Assembly (NCBI GenBank): GCA_001184205.1
Contig: LBMP01000003.1
Span: forward strand, 454,821-518,820
Source of the DNA: Desulfocarbo indianensis
GTDB lineage: Bacteria > Desulfobacterota > Desulfarculia > Desulfarculales > Desulfarculaceae
Direction of reading: 5' to 3'
Length of the DNA stretch: 64,000 nucleotides
The translations under genes were made by a program, and so were the position numbers. Shown in pieces: positions 52,208 to 61,801 of this stretch. Below the pieces are notes generated by a model, which worked only from the letters and a program-made list of their open reading frames with translations, did not search any database and was not told where the DNA came from. How positions within the stretch are numbered: the stretch's first letter is position 1; each line of letters opens with the position of its first letter.

Positions 52208-52862
52208 CGCCGAAAGCCAGAACTCTTTGCGCCACGGGGCGGTAGGAGCGGCGGTGCAGGGGGCAGGGTCCATGGCGGGCCAGGGCGTGGCGGTGCTCGG
52301 CGGTGGCGTATCCCTTATTGGCGGCGAAATTATAGGCGGGATAGCTTTCGTGGCAGCGCTCCATGTATTGGTCACGCCATACCTTGGCCAGGATGCTGGC
52401 CGCCGCTACGCAGCAAAGGCTGGCGTCGCCGCCCACCACCGCTTGCTGCGGCAGGTCGATGGCCAGAGTGAAGCGGCCATCCACCAGAAGATAATCCGGT
52501 TTCACCGCCAAGCCTTCCACCGCCCGGCGCATGGCCAGAAGGCTGGCGTTGTGGATGTTGATCCGGTCGATTTCCTCCGGCTCACAGGCTCCCAGGGCAA
52601 AGGCGGCGGCCGTGGCGCGGATCGCCTGGTCCAGTTCCCGCCGCTTGGCGGGGGTGAGCGCCTTGGAATCGTTGACGCCGGGGTCTTCCCAGCGGCTGCC
52701 CAACACCACCGCCGCGGCCACCACGGGACCGGCCAGGGGGCCCCGTCCCACCTCGTCCAGGCCGGCCACCAATCGGCGGCCCTCTTCCCACAGACGCTTC
52801 TCCAATTGGGAGAAGCCCCGCTCGCGGGTTTTACCGGCCGAGGCGTCGCGGGGCCGGGCCAT
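52200..52862 (-). CDS. rnhB: Ribonuclease HII
   Basis: 220-aa enzyme cutting RNA in RNA-DNA hybrids, including single ribonucleotides. The catalytic first Asp/Glu lie in VAGLDEVGRGPLAGPVVAAAVVL, a later Asp in YLLVDGRF, and another in ASILAKVWRDQYM. Length is normal. It follows rplS by 2 nt, the classic rplS-rnhB order. Confidence 0.95.
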   Translation of the reverse strand: MARPRDASAGKTRERGFSQLEKRLWEEGRRLVAGLDEVGRGPLAGPVVAAAVVLGSRWEDPGVNDSKALTPAKRRELDQAIRATAAAFALGACEPEEIDRINIHNASLLAMRRAVEGLAVKPDYLLVDGRFTLAIDLPQQAVVGGDASLCCVAAASILAKVWRDQYMERCHESYPAYNFAANKGYATAEHRHALARHGPCPLHRRSYRPVAQRVLAFGDE

Positions 52863-52864
52863 GC

Positions 52865-53212
52865 CTAGACCCGCCGCTTCTCCTTGATGCGGGCGGCCTT
52901 GCCGCGCAGGTTGCGCAGATAGTATATGCGGCTGCGGCGCACGCGGCCCTCGCTGACCAGCTCGATCTTATCTATGGAAGGCGAGTGCAGGGGAAAGATG
53001 CGCTCCACGCCCACGCCATAGGAAACCTTGCGCACCGTAAAGGTGGCCGCCAGGCCGGCGCCGCGGCGGCGCAGCACGTGGCCCTGGAACACCTGAACCC
53101 GCTCCTTGTCGCCCTCTTTGATGCGTACGTGCACTTTTATCATATCGCCCGCGCGGAACTGGGGAACGTCCACCCTCATTTGCTCGCGCGCAAGCATTTT
53201 CATGGCATCCAT
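52865..53212 (-). CDS. rplS: 50S ribosomal protein L19
   Basis: 115-aa ribosomal protein located at the 30S-50S interface. The family signature [29 protein letters not shown] and [40 protein letters not shown] are complete. It starts 134 nt downstream of trmD. Confidence 0.97.
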   Translation of the reverse strand: MDAMKMLAREQMRVDVPQFRAGDMIKVHVRIKEGDKERVQVFQGHVLRRRGAGLAATFTVRKVSYGVGVERIFPLHSPSIDKIELVSEGRVRRSRIYYLRNLRGKAARIKEKRRV

Positions 53213-53346
53213 GGGTTGCCTCCTTGTTGTCTAATGCGGGCCAGGGCCTGTGCTTTAAAAAGGCTCCCACCCCGCCGGCTTCCTGACAAGGGACTGAGTG
53301 TATCAAAAAAACTGACTTTTCGCCTCAATCCGCTTAATTTTTTTAG

Positions 53347-54078
53347 CTATGGTTCCTCGGCGGCGATCTCGTCCAAAAGACGCCGGTCTTCTTCGTCCAA
53401 CTGGGCCCGGCTGAGAAGGTCCGGCCTGCGCCGCAGGGTGCGCCGCAGGCTTTCCTTGCGCCGCCAGCGCCGGATGGCCGCGTGGTTGCCGGAAAGCAGC
53501 GCCTCGGGGATGGCCAGCCCCCGGAATTCGGGCGGCCTGGTGTAGTGGGGGTGCTCCAACAGGCCGTCCATGAAGCTGTCGGCCTCGGCCGACTGCTCGC
53601 CGCCCAGGACCCCGGGCAGGAGACGGCTCACCGCGTCCACCACGGCCAGGGCGGCCAATTCGCCGCCGGACAGCACGAAATCGCCCAGGCTCAGCTCCCG
53701 GTCCACCTTGAGCAGGCGCGCCCGCTCGTCGATGCCCTCGTAGCGGCCGCAGACCAGGATCAGCCGGGGCAGCGCCGCCAGCTCCCGCGCCGTGGCCTGG
53801 TCGAAGACCTGGCCCTGGGGGCTGAGCAGTATCACCGGCGCGGCGGGCTCCGGCGGCAGGCTTTCGATGGCCTCCACCAAGGGCCCCGGCATCATGACCA
53901 TGCCGTTGCCGCCGCCATAGGGCGCGTCGTCCACGGTGCGGTGCCTGTCGTGGGCGAAATCGCGCACATTGGTGAGGCGCACCTGGATGAGGCCCGCCTT
54001 TTGGGCCCGGCCCAGGATGGAGGCCTGGGCATAGGCCTGGCAGGCTTCCGGCAAAAGCGTGAGTATGTCAAAGATCAT
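53347..54078 (-). CDS. trmD: tRNA (guanine-N1)-methyltransferase TrmD
   Basis: 243-aa SPOUT methyltransferase forming m1G37 in tRNAs with G36, including tRNA-Pro(GGG). [13 protein letters not shown] is the usual N-terminus, so 54078 is preferred over upstream Met codons at 54090 and 54123. Catalytic and SAM motifs are [28 protein letters not shown] and [25 protein letters not shown]. It lies 220 nt after rimM, unusually far. Its tRNA-Pro substrate is encoded at 16.4 kb. Confidence 0.95.
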   Translation of the reverse strand: MIFDILTLLPEACQAYAQASILGRAQKAGLIQVRLTNVRDFAHDRHRTVDDAPYGGGNGMVMMPGPLVEAIESLPPEPAAPVILLSPQGQVFDQATARELAALPRLILVCGRYEGIDERARLLKVDRELSLGDFVLSGGELAALAVVDAVSRLLPGVLGGEQSAEADSFMDGLLEHPHYTRPPEFRGLAIPEALLSGNHAAIRRWRRKESLRRTLRRRPDLLSRAQLDEEDRRLLDEIAAEEP

Positions 54079-54203
54079 GGCCGGCGGCATTTGCTTGTCA
54101 ATCACTCCGGCCCGGGCCGTCAAGCCGGCTCGGCGTCCATGGCTGGTTATGGTTCGCTTTTAGGGAGTCCGCCTATATATAACCCAGCCCGCCAGCGCCT
54201 CCA

Positions 54204-54222
54204 GCTTTACGCCCCGTAAAGC
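54204..54222 (-). promoter_or_regulatory. Hairpin in the rimM-trmD gap
   Basis: GCTTTAC/GTAAAGC form a 7-bp stem with a five-base loop in the 220-bp spacer, surrounded by repeated GCTGG/CCAGC motifs. No T-tract follows, so it is not an obvious terminator. Confidence 0.4.
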
Positions 54223-54298
54223 CTCCCCAGTCGCCGCCCCGTATAGACTCTCCAACCCGCCAGCCCCCAATCGCTGGCCCAACCCGCTGGCCCCCTTT

Positions 54299-54850
54299 TT
54301 ACTGGCCCCCTTCGTCGGACGGCCAACCTTGGGCTTCCAAAAGGCCCTCGGGCGGCTTTACCTTGAGACGCCCGCCGGGGATGTCCATCTCCAGGACCAC
54401 GCCGTCGATGACCGGCAGAATGGCTTCGCGCCCCCCTGGGCCCTTGATCACCCACAGTTCGTGAGCGCCGTGGTCCAGCACCTTGTCCAGCCGCCCCAGG
54501 AGAAGGCCGTCCTCGGTTTCCACCAAGGCGTCCTTGATCTGAAACCAGTAATACTCGCCCTCGCCCAGGGGGGGCAGAGCCCGGCTTTCCACATATATCC
54601 ACTGGCCGCCCAGGGCGTCGGCGGCTTCGCGGGTGGTTAGTTCCTTGAGCCTGAAGAGCAGCCGGCCGGCGTGTGGCCTTTGGCTGAGCAGGGTGTATGA
54701 ACGGACGTTTTCGGGGTTGGGGCCTATATAGATGGCACCCGCCCGTGAAAACACCTGTGGGTCTTCCGCGTGGGAAAAGACCTTGAGTTCGCCCGCCACC
54801 CCGAACGCCCCGGCCGCCCGACCCATGAGGACGAGCTGTGGCCGGCTCAT
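54299..54850 (-). CDS. rimM: 16S rRNA processing protein RimM
   Basis: 183-aa 30S maturation factor binding S19. The N-terminal domain reads LVLMGRAAGAFGVAGELKVFSHAEDP, and the C-terminal PRC-barrel reads YYWFQIKDALVETEDGLLLGRLDKVLDHGAHELWVI. It follows khpA by 2 nt. Length is slightly above the E. coli protein. Confidence 0.95.
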   Translation of the reverse strand: MSRPQLVLMGRAAGAFGVAGELKVFSHAEDPQVFSRAGAIYIGPNPENVRSYTLLSQRPHAGRLLFRLKELTTREAADALGGQWIYVESRALPPLGEGEYYWFQIKDALVETEDGLLLGRLDKVLDHGAHELWVIKGPGGREAILPVIDGVVLEMDIPGGRLKVKPPEGLLEAQGWPSDEGGQ

Positions 54851-54852
54851 GG

Positions 54853-55083
54853 CTATTCGATAATCTCCAAGACCGACCGCTTGCGAATCTTGGTGGAGGC
54901 CGCGCTCAGGATGGTGCGCATGGCCCGGGCGGTACGCCCTTGTTTGCCAATAACCTTGCCCAGGTCCTCCTTGGCCACCTTGAGTTCGATGACGGAAGTC
55001 TGCTCGCCCTCGATCTCGTTGACCTCAACCTGATCGGGATTATCCACCAGAGCCTGAGCAATGTACTTGATCAACTCCTTCAT
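54853..55083 (-). CDS. khpA: KH-domain RNA-binding protein KhpA
   Basis: 76-aa KH protein. The GxxG-type loop is [23 protein letters not shown] precedes the ATG at 55083; an upstream frame to 55227 is rejected. It lies 62 nt after rpsP, as in the widely conserved ffh-rpsP-khpA-rimM-trmD-rplS operon, and likely helps RNA folding or small-RNA function. Confidence 0.94.
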   Translation of the reverse strand: MKELIKYIAQALVDNPDQVEVNEIEGEQTSVIELKVAKEDLGKVIGKQGRTARAMRTILSAASTKIRKRSVLEIIE

Positions 55084-55145
55084 TCGGCACCTCCACCAGA
55101 GTGAATAGGATCGGTGGCACGAAATCCGGACATCCGGGGCGCATG

Positions 55146-55421
55146 CTAACCCGCGGCGGCAGCCTTCTCGGGGCTGCCGGGAAGCAGACCGCGCGCCTTC
55201 AGCAGGGCGGCCACGGTGTCGGTGCACTTGGCACCTTCGTCAAGCCATTTTTTGATAAGCTCTGGCTTGACTTTCACCTCGGCCGGATCCTGATGAGGAT
55301 CATAGGTACCCAGGATCTCCAGAAATTTCCCATCGCGGGGGGACTGGGAATCTGCGGCGACGATGCGATAAAAGGGCTTTTTCTTGGCCCCAATGCGCGT
55401 AAGACGAATCTTCACTGCCAT
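55146..55421 (-). CDS. rpsP: 30S ribosomal protein S16
   Basis: 91-aa ribosomal protein with the canonical start [41 protein letters not shown]. It is 37 nt downstream of ffh. Confidence 0.97.
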   Translation of the reverse strand: MAVKIRLTRIGAKKKPFYRIVAADSQSPRDGKFLEILGTYDPHQDPAEVKVKPELIKKWLDEGAKCTDTVAALLKARGLLPGSPEKAAAAG

Positions 55422-55458
55422 GGCTAATTAATCTCGCTATAGTTCCAATTTCAAGTTT

Positions 55459-56793
<1,335 letters not shown>

Positions 56794-56872
56794 CAGTTCA
56801 CAATCGCTACAAACCAGAACATACAAAACCAACTGGGGGCCAAAGGGCGGCGTTCCCCGGTAAAGATGTGGG

Positions 56873-56901
56873 ATTATATGGGATGGTCCCCTCCCCGTCA
56901 A
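56873..56901 (-). promoter_or_regulatory. Consensus promoter of the ffh operon
   Basis: TTGACG (56896-56901), exactly 17 bp, TATAAT (56873-56878) on the minus strand, about 80 bp before the ffh ATG. Drives the ribosome-processing run and possibly genes as far as ptsI/smpB. Confidence 0.82.
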
Positions 56902-57181
56902 CCTGTCGCCGACAATATCTTTTCGCCGCGATAATGGGACGTTAATTCACTATAGCAAACTCCGAGGTCCGGCCACAATTCCTAGTTGCGCCCTGCGTGA
57001 AAAAATCCCCGGCGAGCTGAAGGCGGGCCTGCCGGGGCCAGGAAATTGCGACAGCCAAGCGCGGTTGGCGGGGAGTGGAGCGGAGGGGAGACGCTTGGCC
57101 GCAAGGCGGACCGGCTTGGCCGCGAGACGCTGACCCGGCTCAGCGCCGCCGCCAAGGGCCCGGCCTCGCGGCGGGCGCTGG
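56902..57181. other. Non-coding region upstream of ffh
   Basis: About 280 bp containing the DUF3795 terminator (57000-57037) and a GC-rich segment at 57050-57180 with two GCTTGGCCGC copies. The open frames here lack ribosome-binding sites and recognisable products, so no gene is called. Confidence 0.5.
57000..57037 (-). terminator. Terminator of the DUF3795 gene
   Basis: CCCCGGC (57007-57013) pairs with GCCGGGG (57031-57037), and the minus-strand stem is followed by ATTTTTTC. It is 145 nt past the stop codon, a long GC-rich 3' leader. Confidence 0.78.
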
Positions 57182-57637
57182 TCAGGGATACCTGGGGCGC
57201 GGTTTGTCGCCTTCGTAAAATTGCGCGAGGCCCATCTTTTGTATTCTCTGGTTGATTATCACCCACACCTTGTAGAGCCTTTCATCGAAATTGGTGTTGC
57301 CGCAGGGAAACTCGTGGCACTGGTGGCAATAGTCCACCTGCCTCTCCTGATGACAGGGGCGAATCCCGCATTCCGCGAAAAGCTTGCACTGCTCATGGCG
57401 GCACCCCCGGCAATTCTCGGCGGCGAAATAATCCAGCATTTGCTTGAAGTCGGGGTATTTCTCGAAAACGGGCTCCTTGAGCATGGTATGGTAGCGCTGG
57501 GCGTAGGGTTCGAAATTGCCCAGCTTTTCCCTCAGTTGCAAGCTGAGCCTGCGTATCTCGCCGCCAACGTGGGCAAAGCACTTTTCACAGTTCAGGCCGC
57601 AGGGGGCCATTGCCGCCTTGAGTTGTTCCTGGTCCAT
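57182..57637 (-). CDS. DUF3795 Cys-rich protein
   Basis: 151-aa cytoplasmic protein. N-terminal APCGLNCEKCFAHVGG, then CRGCRHEQCKLFAECGIRPCHQERQVDYCHQCHEFPCGN, with some ten cysteines suited to zinc or Fe-S binding. This is the DUF3795 pattern common in anaerobes. The biological role is unknown. It is divergent from the AraC-type regulator by 84 nt. Confidence 0.88.
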   Translation of the reverse strand: MDQEQLKAAMAPCGLNCEKCFAHVGGEIRRLSLQLREKLGNFEPYAQRYHTMLKEPVFEKYPDFKQMLDYFAAENCRGCRHEQCKLFAECGIRPCHQERQVDYCHQCHEFPCGNTNFDERLYKVWVIINQRIQKMGLAQFYEGDKPRPRYP

Positions 57638-57721
57638 AAAGCATTGCCTTTCGCGAAGTTAACTTAAAGACGATTGTAGCGGTTGCGGCATCCGGCCAAA
57701 AGTGGCATAAAAGACAATATT

Positions 57722-58789
57722 ATGGGCGATAGCGACAAACGCGCGTTGCCAGGGGATGGGCGAGCCATGACCCCAGCGGCCCCCCAGGCCATGAAGGTGA
57801 CCATCCTGGGGCTCTACAACTCCATGGCCACCACCATCTTCGGCCCCATGGACATCCTGAACCAGGCGGGCAGGCTGTGGAACCGCCTGAGCAAGACGCC
57901 GCAAACCCCGTTTTTCCAGGTGGCCATCGCCTCGCCCGACGGCAAGCCCATCCAATGCCTCAACAAGGTGCGGGTCCAGCCCCACTGCGGCGTAAGCCAG
58001 GTGGAGAAAACCGACCTGATCGTCATCGCCTCGGCCTCCTACATAGAAGAAATCCTGGGGGCCAGCCCCGGCCTGGTACCCTGGCTGCGCCGGCAATACC
58101 AGGGGGGCGCTCACCTGGCCAGCATCTGCACCGGCTCGTTCCTCCTGGCCGAGACCGGCCTGCTGGACGGCAAGTCCGCCACGGTGCATTGGGGTTTCGC
58201 CGATACCTTCAACGCCAGGTATCCCCAGGTGGAGCTGCGCCCGGATAAGATGTTCATCGACCATGGCCGCCTGTATTGCTCGGCCGGGGTCAACGCGGGC
58301 CTGGATTTGTCGCTGTATCTGGTGGAAAAATTCTGCGGCCGGGAGCACGCCGTGCATTCGGCCAAAACCATGATCCTGGACATGGGGCGGGAGAGCCAGA
58401 CGCCATATCTGTGCTATCTTTTCGCCAAGGACCATGGCGACGCGGCGGCGCTGGAGGCCCAGAACCGCATTGAGGAGCGCTACACCCGGGCCATTGATTT
58501 CGACGGTCTGGCCGAGGAATTGGGCCTGAGCCGCCGTTCCCTGGAGCGCCGCTTCAAGCGGGCCGCCAAGCTGACGCCGTTGGGTTACCAGCAGCAATTG
58601 CGGGTGGAGGCGGCCAAGCGCCTTTTGGAGGCCGGCGGCAAAACTTTCAGCGCGATCACCTATCTGGTGGGCTACGAGGACGTGCCCTTTTTCCGCAAGC
58701 TGTTCATGAGGATGACCGGCTTGCCGCCCAAGGAATACCAGCGGCGCTTCGGCGGCTATGCCGCCCAGGGCGCAGCGCGCTCGCAATAA
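57722..58789 (+). CDS. AraC-family regulator with DJ-1/PfpI domain
   Basis: 355-aa regulator. The N-terminal amidase-like DJ-1/PfpI domain (MKVTILGLYNSMATTIFGPMDIL, IVIASASYIEEIL, ASICTGSFLLAETGLLDGKSATVHWGFAD) has Cys in SICTGSF at the elbow. The C-terminal double HTH has DFDGLAEELGLSRRSLERRFKRAAKLTPLGYQQQLRVEAAKRLL and VGYEDVPFFRKLFMRMTGLPPKEYQRRF. Starts at 57767 or 57791 are also possible. It is followed by DUF1786 after 2 nt, so it probably acts on that operon. Confidence 0.88.
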   Translation: MGDSDKRALPGDGRAMTPAAPQAMKVTILGLYNSMATTIFGPMDILNQAGRLWNRLSKTPQTPFFQVAIASPDGKPIQCLNKVRVQPHCGVSQVEKTDLIVIASASYIEEILGASPGLVPWLRRQYQGGAHLASICTGSFLLAETGLLDGKSATVHWGFADTFNARYPQVELRPDKMFIDHGRLYCSAGVNAGLDLSLYLVEKFCGREHAVHSAKTMILDMGRESQTPYLCYLFAKDHGDAAALEAQNRIEERYTRAIDFDGLAEELGLSRRSLERRFKRAAKLTPLGYQQQLRVEAAKRLLEAGGKTFSAITYLVGYEDVPFFRKLFMRMTGLPPKEYQRRFGGYAAQGAARSQ

Positions 58790-58791
58790 GC

Positions 58792-59832
58792 ATGGAGGTC
58801 GTTTTGCAGTCCCTGGCAACTTTGGATATCGGCGGCGGAACCCAGGATTTTCTCCTCTGGCGCGCGGACCAGCCCTTGGAAAACGCGGTGAAGGCGGTGC
58901 TGCCCTCGCCCACCCAGGCGGTGGCGGCCCGCATCCGCCGGGCCCGCCGGCAGGGCCGCGACGTGTTCCTTTACGGCTGGCTCATGGGCGGCGGGGCCAT
59001 GGCCTCGGCGGTGAAGGAGCATCTCGCCGCCGGGCTCAAGGTGCGCGCCACCAGCCAGGCGGCGGCCTCCCTGCACGACGACCCCGCCAAGGTGAAGGCC
59101 ATGGGCGTGGAGATCGCCGAGGAAGGCCCGCCGGGGGCCGTGGCGGTGTTCACCACCGATATAGACCTGACCGCCTTCAGCCAGATGCTGTGCGGCTTCG
59201 AGGCCTCCCTGCCCCAGACCTGGGCCCTGGCGGTCTGCGACCACGGGTATTCGCCGGGGGCCAGCAACCGCAAATTCCGTTTTCAGATGTGGCGCGATTT
59301 CCTGGCCAAGGGCGGCGACATGGATCATTTGATGAGCCTCACGCCGCCGCCAGCCATGACCCGGCTGCAAGCCCTGGCCCAACAATGCCCCGGAGCCCTG
59401 CTCATGGACACCGCCGCCGCCGCCCTGTGGGGAGCCCTGGAAGACCCGGCCGTGGCCGAGCTGGCCCCAGGCGGGGTCTGCGTGGTGAACCTGGGCAACA
59501 TGCACACCGTGGGCTTTCTGGTGCGGGGACGCCAGGTGCTGGGCATCTACGAGCACCACACCGGCTGCCTGGACGTTAAAAGCCTGGCCGATCACATCGA
59601 GCGCTTCACCGCCTGCCGCCTAGGCGACAACGAGGTGTTCGACAGCCAGGGCCACGGCTGCGCCTATCTGCCGGGCGCTCCCGGCAAGGCCCTGCCCGTG
59701 GTCATCACCGGCCCCCGGCGCGCCCTGGCCAGGGGCCTGGGCTGGACCACGGCGGTGCCCCACGGCGACGTGATGCTCTCCGGCTGCTTCGGCCTTTTAG
59801 CCGCGGCCAGGGCCCGGCAAGCCGAGGCTTGA
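58792..59832 (+). CDS. DUF1786 protein (ASKHA-like)
   Basis: 346-aa protein of DUF1786, sometimes annotated as pyruvate formate-lyase activating enzyme-like but lacking a radical-SAM CxxxCxxC motif. The N-terminal LATLDIGGGTQDFLLW resembles the phosphate-1 loop of actin/hexokinase/Hsp70-like ATPases, and CVVNLGNMHTVGFLVRGRQVLGIYEHHTG could be a second phosphate-type motif. It lies 2 nt after the AraC/DJ-1 gene. The function is unknown. Confidence 0.8.
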   Translation: MEVVLQSLATLDIGGGTQDFLLWRADQPLENAVKAVLPSPTQAVAARIRRARRQGRDVFLYGWLMGGGAMASAVKEHLAAGLKVRATSQAAASLHDDPAKVKAMGVEIAEEGPPGAVAVFTTDIDLTAFSQMLCGFEASLPQTWALAVCDHGYSPGASNRKFRFQMWRDFLAKGGDMDHLMSLTPPPAMTRLQALAQQCPGALLMDTAAAALWGALEDPAVAELAPGGVCVVNLGNMHTVGFLVRGRQVLGIYEHHTGCLDVKSLADHIERFTACRLGDNEVFDSQGHGCAYLPGAPGKALPVVITGPRRALARGLGWTTAVPHGDVMLSGCFGLLAAARARQAEA

Positions 59833-59845
59833 AAAAAGACCGACC

Positions 59846-60445
59846 ATGACAATCGCTTCCAGCGCCGATTTCGTGAAAAACCTTTTGCAGGGCGTCAGCC
59901 ACGACCAAAAGGAAATTCAGGAACTGGCAAGCATGTTCATCAGGCGGGAATACCCCCGCAACGCGTTTTTATTGAACGCCGGCCAGATATGGGACAAGGT
60001 CTTTTACCTGCACCAAGGCATCGTCCGGCTCTTTTACGTTGATGAGCAAGGCCGCGAATTCAATAAGGGCTTTTTCGGCGAAGGGCAGTTGGTTTGGCCG
60101 GTGGCCCCCCGCGCCCGCCGCGAGGAAAGCCTGTTCAGCATGGCCACCCTGGAAAACGCCGCGATATCCGGTTGCCGGTTCGCCGATTTGCAAGCCTGGC
60201 TGAGGCAAAGGGGCTATTGGGAACGCTTCGCCCTGCCCTTTGCCGAGCTTTTCGCCGAGCAGAAATTCCTAAGGGAATATGAATTTCTCCTCAAATCCGC
60301 CACGGAAAGGTTCCGGGAATTCCGCGCGGAATATCCCGCGCTGGCCAGCCGGATTCCGGACTATCACATCGCTTCCTATCTCGGCATTACCAATGTTTCC
60401 CTCTCCAGAATCAAGTCCAGGCTTAAAAATTCCCAGCCCGGTTAA
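59846..60445 (+). CDS. Crp/Fnr-family transcriptional regulator
   Basis: 199-aa regulator. The cNMP-binding-like barrel (FIRREYPRNAFLLNAGQIWDKVFYLHQGIVRLFYVDEQGREFNKGFFGEGQL) lacks the FNR cysteines and the canonical cAMP pocket. The C-terminal HTH is SRIPDYHIASYLGITNVSLSRIKSRL. It starts 13 nt after DUF1786 and may sense redox or a small effector. A 5-4-5 palindrome at its 3' end suggests it controls the SDR gene. Confidence 0.88.
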   Translation: MTIASSADFVKNLLQGVSHDQKEIQELASMFIRREYPRNAFLLNAGQIWDKVFYLHQGIVRLFYVDEQGREFNKGFFGEGQLVWPVAPRARREESLFSMATLENAAISGCRFADLQAWLRQRGYWERFALPFAELFAEQKFLREYEFLLKSATERFREFRAEYPALASRIPDYHIASYLGITNVSLSRIKSRLKNSQPG

Positions 60446-60455
60446 CATGGGTTAA
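60442..60455 (+). promoter_or_regulatory. Crp/Fnr-type palindrome TTAAC-N4-GTTAA
   Basis: TTAAC-ATGG-GTTAA has the 5-4-5 architecture of FNR boxes (TTGAT-N4-ATCAA). It overlaps the stop codon of the regulator gene and lies about 85 bp before the SDR start. Confidence 0.45.
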
Positions 60456-60540
60456 TGAAAGGCCGGCCTTCCTGAAATATTCTCCCGTCATGACCGGCTG
60501 AAGGGCAACTTCAGCCGCAACCCAAACGGGAGGAGAACCA

Positions 60541-61314
60541 ATGCAGGCACTGCAAGGCAAGGCCGCCCTGATAACCGGCGGCAGCGACGGCATAGGTTTG
60601 GCCATAGCCGAGGCCTTCGCGCGCCAAGGCGCGGACCTGGTCATCATCGGCCGCGACCGGGATAAGCTGGAGCGCCGCAAGGAGGAATTGCTGCAACACG
60701 GCAAGCGGGTATGCGCGGCGGCGGCGGACCTCAGCCAAAACGGCTTCATCCCTAGCGTCAGGCAAGCGGCGCGGGAAGCCGGCTTGAAAATCAGCGTCCT
60801 GGTCAACAACGCCGGCATAGCGCGCTTCACGCCCTTTGCCGACATGGATGAGGCCGGCCTTGATTATCACCTGAACCTAAACCTCAAGGCGCCCTATTGG
60901 CTCACCAGGGCGTTCCTCGACGACCTCATCGCCCTGCAAGGCAACGTCATAAACATATCCTCCTATTTCGCGGAGAGGATGCTGCCGGACAGGCCGTCCA
61001 CGGCCTATTCGCTAAGCAAGGGCGCGCTGAACTCGTTCACCAGGGCGCTGGCTTTTGAGCTGGGCGCGCAAAAAATTCGGGTCAACGCCATCGCGCCGGG
61101 CACGGTGGACACGCCGCAAGTGGCGGCCAACCTGGGCCGCCTGAGCCGGCCGGCCCAGGCGCGCTTCCAGGCCATGGTGCGGAGCATCTATCCTTTGCAG
61201 CGTCTGGGCAGCCCGCAAGAGGTGGCCAATCTGGCGGTGTTTCTGGCCAGCGATCAGGCGGCCTGGATCACCGGCGGCATATTCCCGGTGGACGGCGGCC
61301 TCACCACCAATTAA
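60541..61314 (+). CDS. Short-chain dehydrogenase/reductase (SDR)
   Basis: 257-aa NAD(P)-dependent oxidoreductase. The cofactor motif is TGGSDGIGLAIA, followed by NNAG and the catalytic Ser in NISSYFAERM and Tyr-Lys in YSLSKGALN. The C-terminal GGIFPVDGGLTTN is typical of classical SDRs. GGGAGGAG precedes the ATG. It is convergent with the 158-aa gene, and the ends overlap by 4 nt. Substrate unknown. Confidence 0.92.
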   Translation: MQALQGKAALITGGSDGIGLAIAEAFARQGADLVIIGRDRDKLERRKEELLQHGKRVCAAAADLSQNGFIPSVRQAAREAGLKISVLVNNAGIARFTPFADMDEAGLDYHLNLNLKAPYWLTRAFLDDLIALQGNVINISSYFAERMLPDRPSTAYSLSKGALNSFTRALAFELGAQKIRVNAIAPGTVDTPQVAANLGRLSRPAQARFQAMVRSIYPLQRLGSPQEVANLAVFLASDQAAWITGGIFPVDGGLTTN

Positions 61315-61787
61315 CCGATGACGCCCGCCAGGTCCTCTTGCTCATAGGCGTGGCGGCCGGCCACCATGATCAGCCGCCGCCCGCCTGCGGGCGTGACAAG
61401 GGGCACCGCCCAGGCCAGGCGGCTGGGAGCCTGATCATAGGTGAGCACCGGCTGGCCCAACTCTTCCCCCGGCCCTGCGAGGCCGGCCGCGGTTTTCCTG
61501 GCGTGCCCAGGGTCCAGCCACCAGGCCGCCTCCGGGCAATCGCCCAGTTCGCCCGGCCGCCGCATGAAGGAGACCTTTTCGCGCAGGCTCAAGTCAGGCT
61601 CCAGACGCAGGTAGCCCGTCAGCCTGTCCCCCGCCACCAGGGGCGCCAGCCAGGATTCCAGGCCGCCCCCGGCGTGGCGCACGGCCAGGGGCTTGGCAAA
61701 GCCGGCGCCCTTGGGCGTCTGCCAGGCCGGAGCCGCGCGCCACAAGCGGCGCGCCTGGCTGAGAATCTCTTTTTCCGAGCGCTCCAA
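61311..61787 (-). CDS. 158-aa hypothetical protein downstream of the papain-like protease
   Basis: I do not recognise this protein. A TTG start at 61787 has AGGAG upstream within the protease stop region; the longer frame to 61859 would overlap the protease tail. It is rich in Trp, Leu and Arg (RLWRAAPAW, ESWLAPLVAGD, CPEAAWWLDPGHARK, SRLAWAVPLV), has no signal peptide or membrane helix, and ends RHAYEQEDLAGVIG. It lies 14 nt after the protease gene and probably belongs to the same operon as an accessory or inhibitor of unknown kind. Confidence 0.65.
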   Translation of the reverse strand: MERSEKEILSQARRLWRAAPAWQTPKGAGFAKPLAVRHAGGGLESWLAPLVAGDRLTGYLRLEPDLSLREKVSFMRRPGELGDCPEAAWWLDPGHARKTAAGLAGPGEELGQPVLTYDQAPSRLAWAVPLVTPAGGRRLIMVAGRHAYEQEDLAGVIG

Positions 61788-61801
61788 AATGCCGGATGCT
61801 C

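Noticed and set aside
56982..57266. 94-codon minus-strand frame upstream of ffh
   Set aside because: Overlaps the DUF3795 3' end and its terminator, and has low-complexity Arg/Ser/Pro composition and no ribosome-binding site.
58792..59832. Pyruvate formate-lyase activating enzyme
   Set aside because: No radical-SAM CxxxCxxC motif; the DIGGGTQD loop fits an ASKHA-like fold.
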